Positions 4,790 through 5,463 of a stretch of DNA of 5,463 nt are shown piece by piece. Source of the stretch: Spirochaetaceae bacterium (GTDB taxonomy: Bacteria; Spirochaetota; Spirochaetia; Treponematales; Breznakiellaceae); NCBI GenBank assembly GCA_031257075.1, contig JAIRPM010000045.1:1-5463 (forward strand). Direction: 5' to 3'. Position 1 is the first letter of the stretch; every line of letters begins with the position of its first letter. Below the pieces are notes generated by a model. That model ran no database searches and was not told the DNA's origin. It was given only the letters and a program-made list of their open reading frames with translations. A program made the translations under genes and the position numbers.

Positions 4790-5463
4790 ATGGCAGACTA
4801 TTTTACCGGCAGCAAAGAATACTTTTCCGGTATTGGCAAAATCCCTTATGAGGGGCCCGGTTCAAAAAATCCGTTAGCGTTTAAATATTACGATGCGGAA
4901 AAAACGGTAGGCGGCAAAAAAATGAAGGATATCCTGCGTTTTTGCGTATCTTACTGGCATAGTTTTTGCGGGGACGGCGCAGACCCGTTTGGCGCGGCGA
5001 CTCACATCTTTCCGTGGAACAATACAAGCGACCCCATTCAGAATGCGGTAAACAAAACGGATGCCGCTTTCGAGTTCATCACGAAGTTGGGCGCTCCGTA
5101 CTACGCATGGCACGACCGCGACATAGCGCCGGAAGGCAAAACGCCGGATGAGTCCGCGCAGATACTCGGCAAAATCATTGACGAACTAAAAAAACGTCAG
5201 GACGCGACCGGCGTCAAACTCCTGTGGGGCACCGCCAATGCATTCAGCAATCCGCGTTTTATGAACGGCGCGGCGACCAACCCGGACTTTGCCGTTGTGG
5301 CGCACGCGGCAAATCAGATTAAGAATGCCATTGACGGCACCATCAAACTGGGCGGCGAAGGCTACACATTCTGGGGCGGGCGCGAAGGCTATATGAGCCT
5401 GCTCAACACCGATATGGGGCGCGAAAAGGCGCATTTTGCGGTAATGCTCAAAATTGCCCGCGA
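4790..5463 (+). CDS. xylA: Xylose isomerase, class II, 5' part (runs off the right edge)
   Basis: Cytosolic enzyme that converts D-xylose to D-xylulose (and glucose to fructose as a side reaction), the first step of the isomerase route into the pentose phosphate pathway. 224 codons are present out of about 440 for class II enzymes. The start has a strong ribosome binding site. Seen in order: KIPYEGPGSKNPLAFKYY (17-34), a family signature; LRFCVSYWHSFCG (49-61); DAAFEFITKLGAP (91-103); WHDRDIAPEG (107-116), where His108 and Asp111 correspond to E. coli His101 and Asp104; KLLWGTAN (143-150); and FWGGREGYMSLLNTD (194-208), where Trp195 matches E. coli Trp188. The metal-binding Glu, His and Asp residues lie beyond the window edge. 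The N-terminal extension before the barrel marks class II. The catalytic His is preceded by Ala-Trp where I recall Cys-Phe in most relatives. It is separated from lptG by 300 bases with its own likely promoter, so it is probably a separate transcript and may lead a xylose operon. Confidence 0.96.
   Translation, partial: MADYFTGSKEYFSGIGKIPYEGPGSKNPLAFKYYDAEKTVGGKKMKDILRFCVSYWHSFCGDGADPFGAATHIFPWNNTSDPIQNAVNKTDAAFEFITKLGAPYYAWHDRDIAPEGKTPDESAQILGKIIDELKKRQDATGVKLLWGTANAFSNPRFMNGAATNPDFAVVAHAANQIKNAIDGTIKLGGEGYTFWGGREGYMSLLNTDMGREKAHFAVMLKIAR

Overview
The window looks like chromosomal DNA from a Gram-negative (diderm) bacterium of moderate GC content. I suspect a spirochaete close to Treponema. 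That rests on my memory of how spirochaete XylA proteins read and on the style of the two LptF/LptG permeases; no search was possible, so the lineage is an inference. All four supported genes lie on the + strand.

Layout. Positions 1-160 hold no gene I can support, only the glmS ribosome binding site. Positions 161-2062 encode a complete glucosamine-6-phosphate synthase (GlmS). Sixteen bases later (ATG at 2079) begins an LptF-type permease, ending at 3428. It overlaps by four bases (GTGA) an LptG-type permease that runs from a GTG at 3425 to 4489. The three genes look like one operon. A 300-base gap (4490-4789) follows, and then the first 224 codons of a class II xylose isomerase gene (xylA), which runs off the right edge.

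How the genes fit together. GlmS makes glucosamine-6-phosphate, the entry point to UDP-GlcNAc for peptidoglycan and for lipid A-type glycolipids. LptF and LptG form the inner-membrane permease that extracts LPS-type glycolipid for transport to the outer membrane. The trio therefore joins envelope precursor supply to envelope export. The LptB ATPase and the other Lpt parts are not in the window. xylA is a separate catabolic unit that appears to have its own promoter.

The most interesting part is the 4490-4789 gap. It holds three related copies of a 19-20 base motif: two direct copies (4531-4550, 4645-4664) and one inverted copy (4672-4690). The last two form a perfect 19-bp hairpin with a 7-base loop. 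The outermost copies bound a roughly 160-bp segment that resembles a miniature inverted-repeat element. The only good sigma70-type promoter in the gap (TATAAT at 4624-4629) lies inside that segment. Two more inverted repeats (4698-4724 and 4727-4760) follow before the xylA ribosome binding site, so the predicted xylA leader of about 155 nt would be unusually structured. A second point of note is a run of eight C within lptF, where a one-base slip in either direction leads at once to a stop codon.
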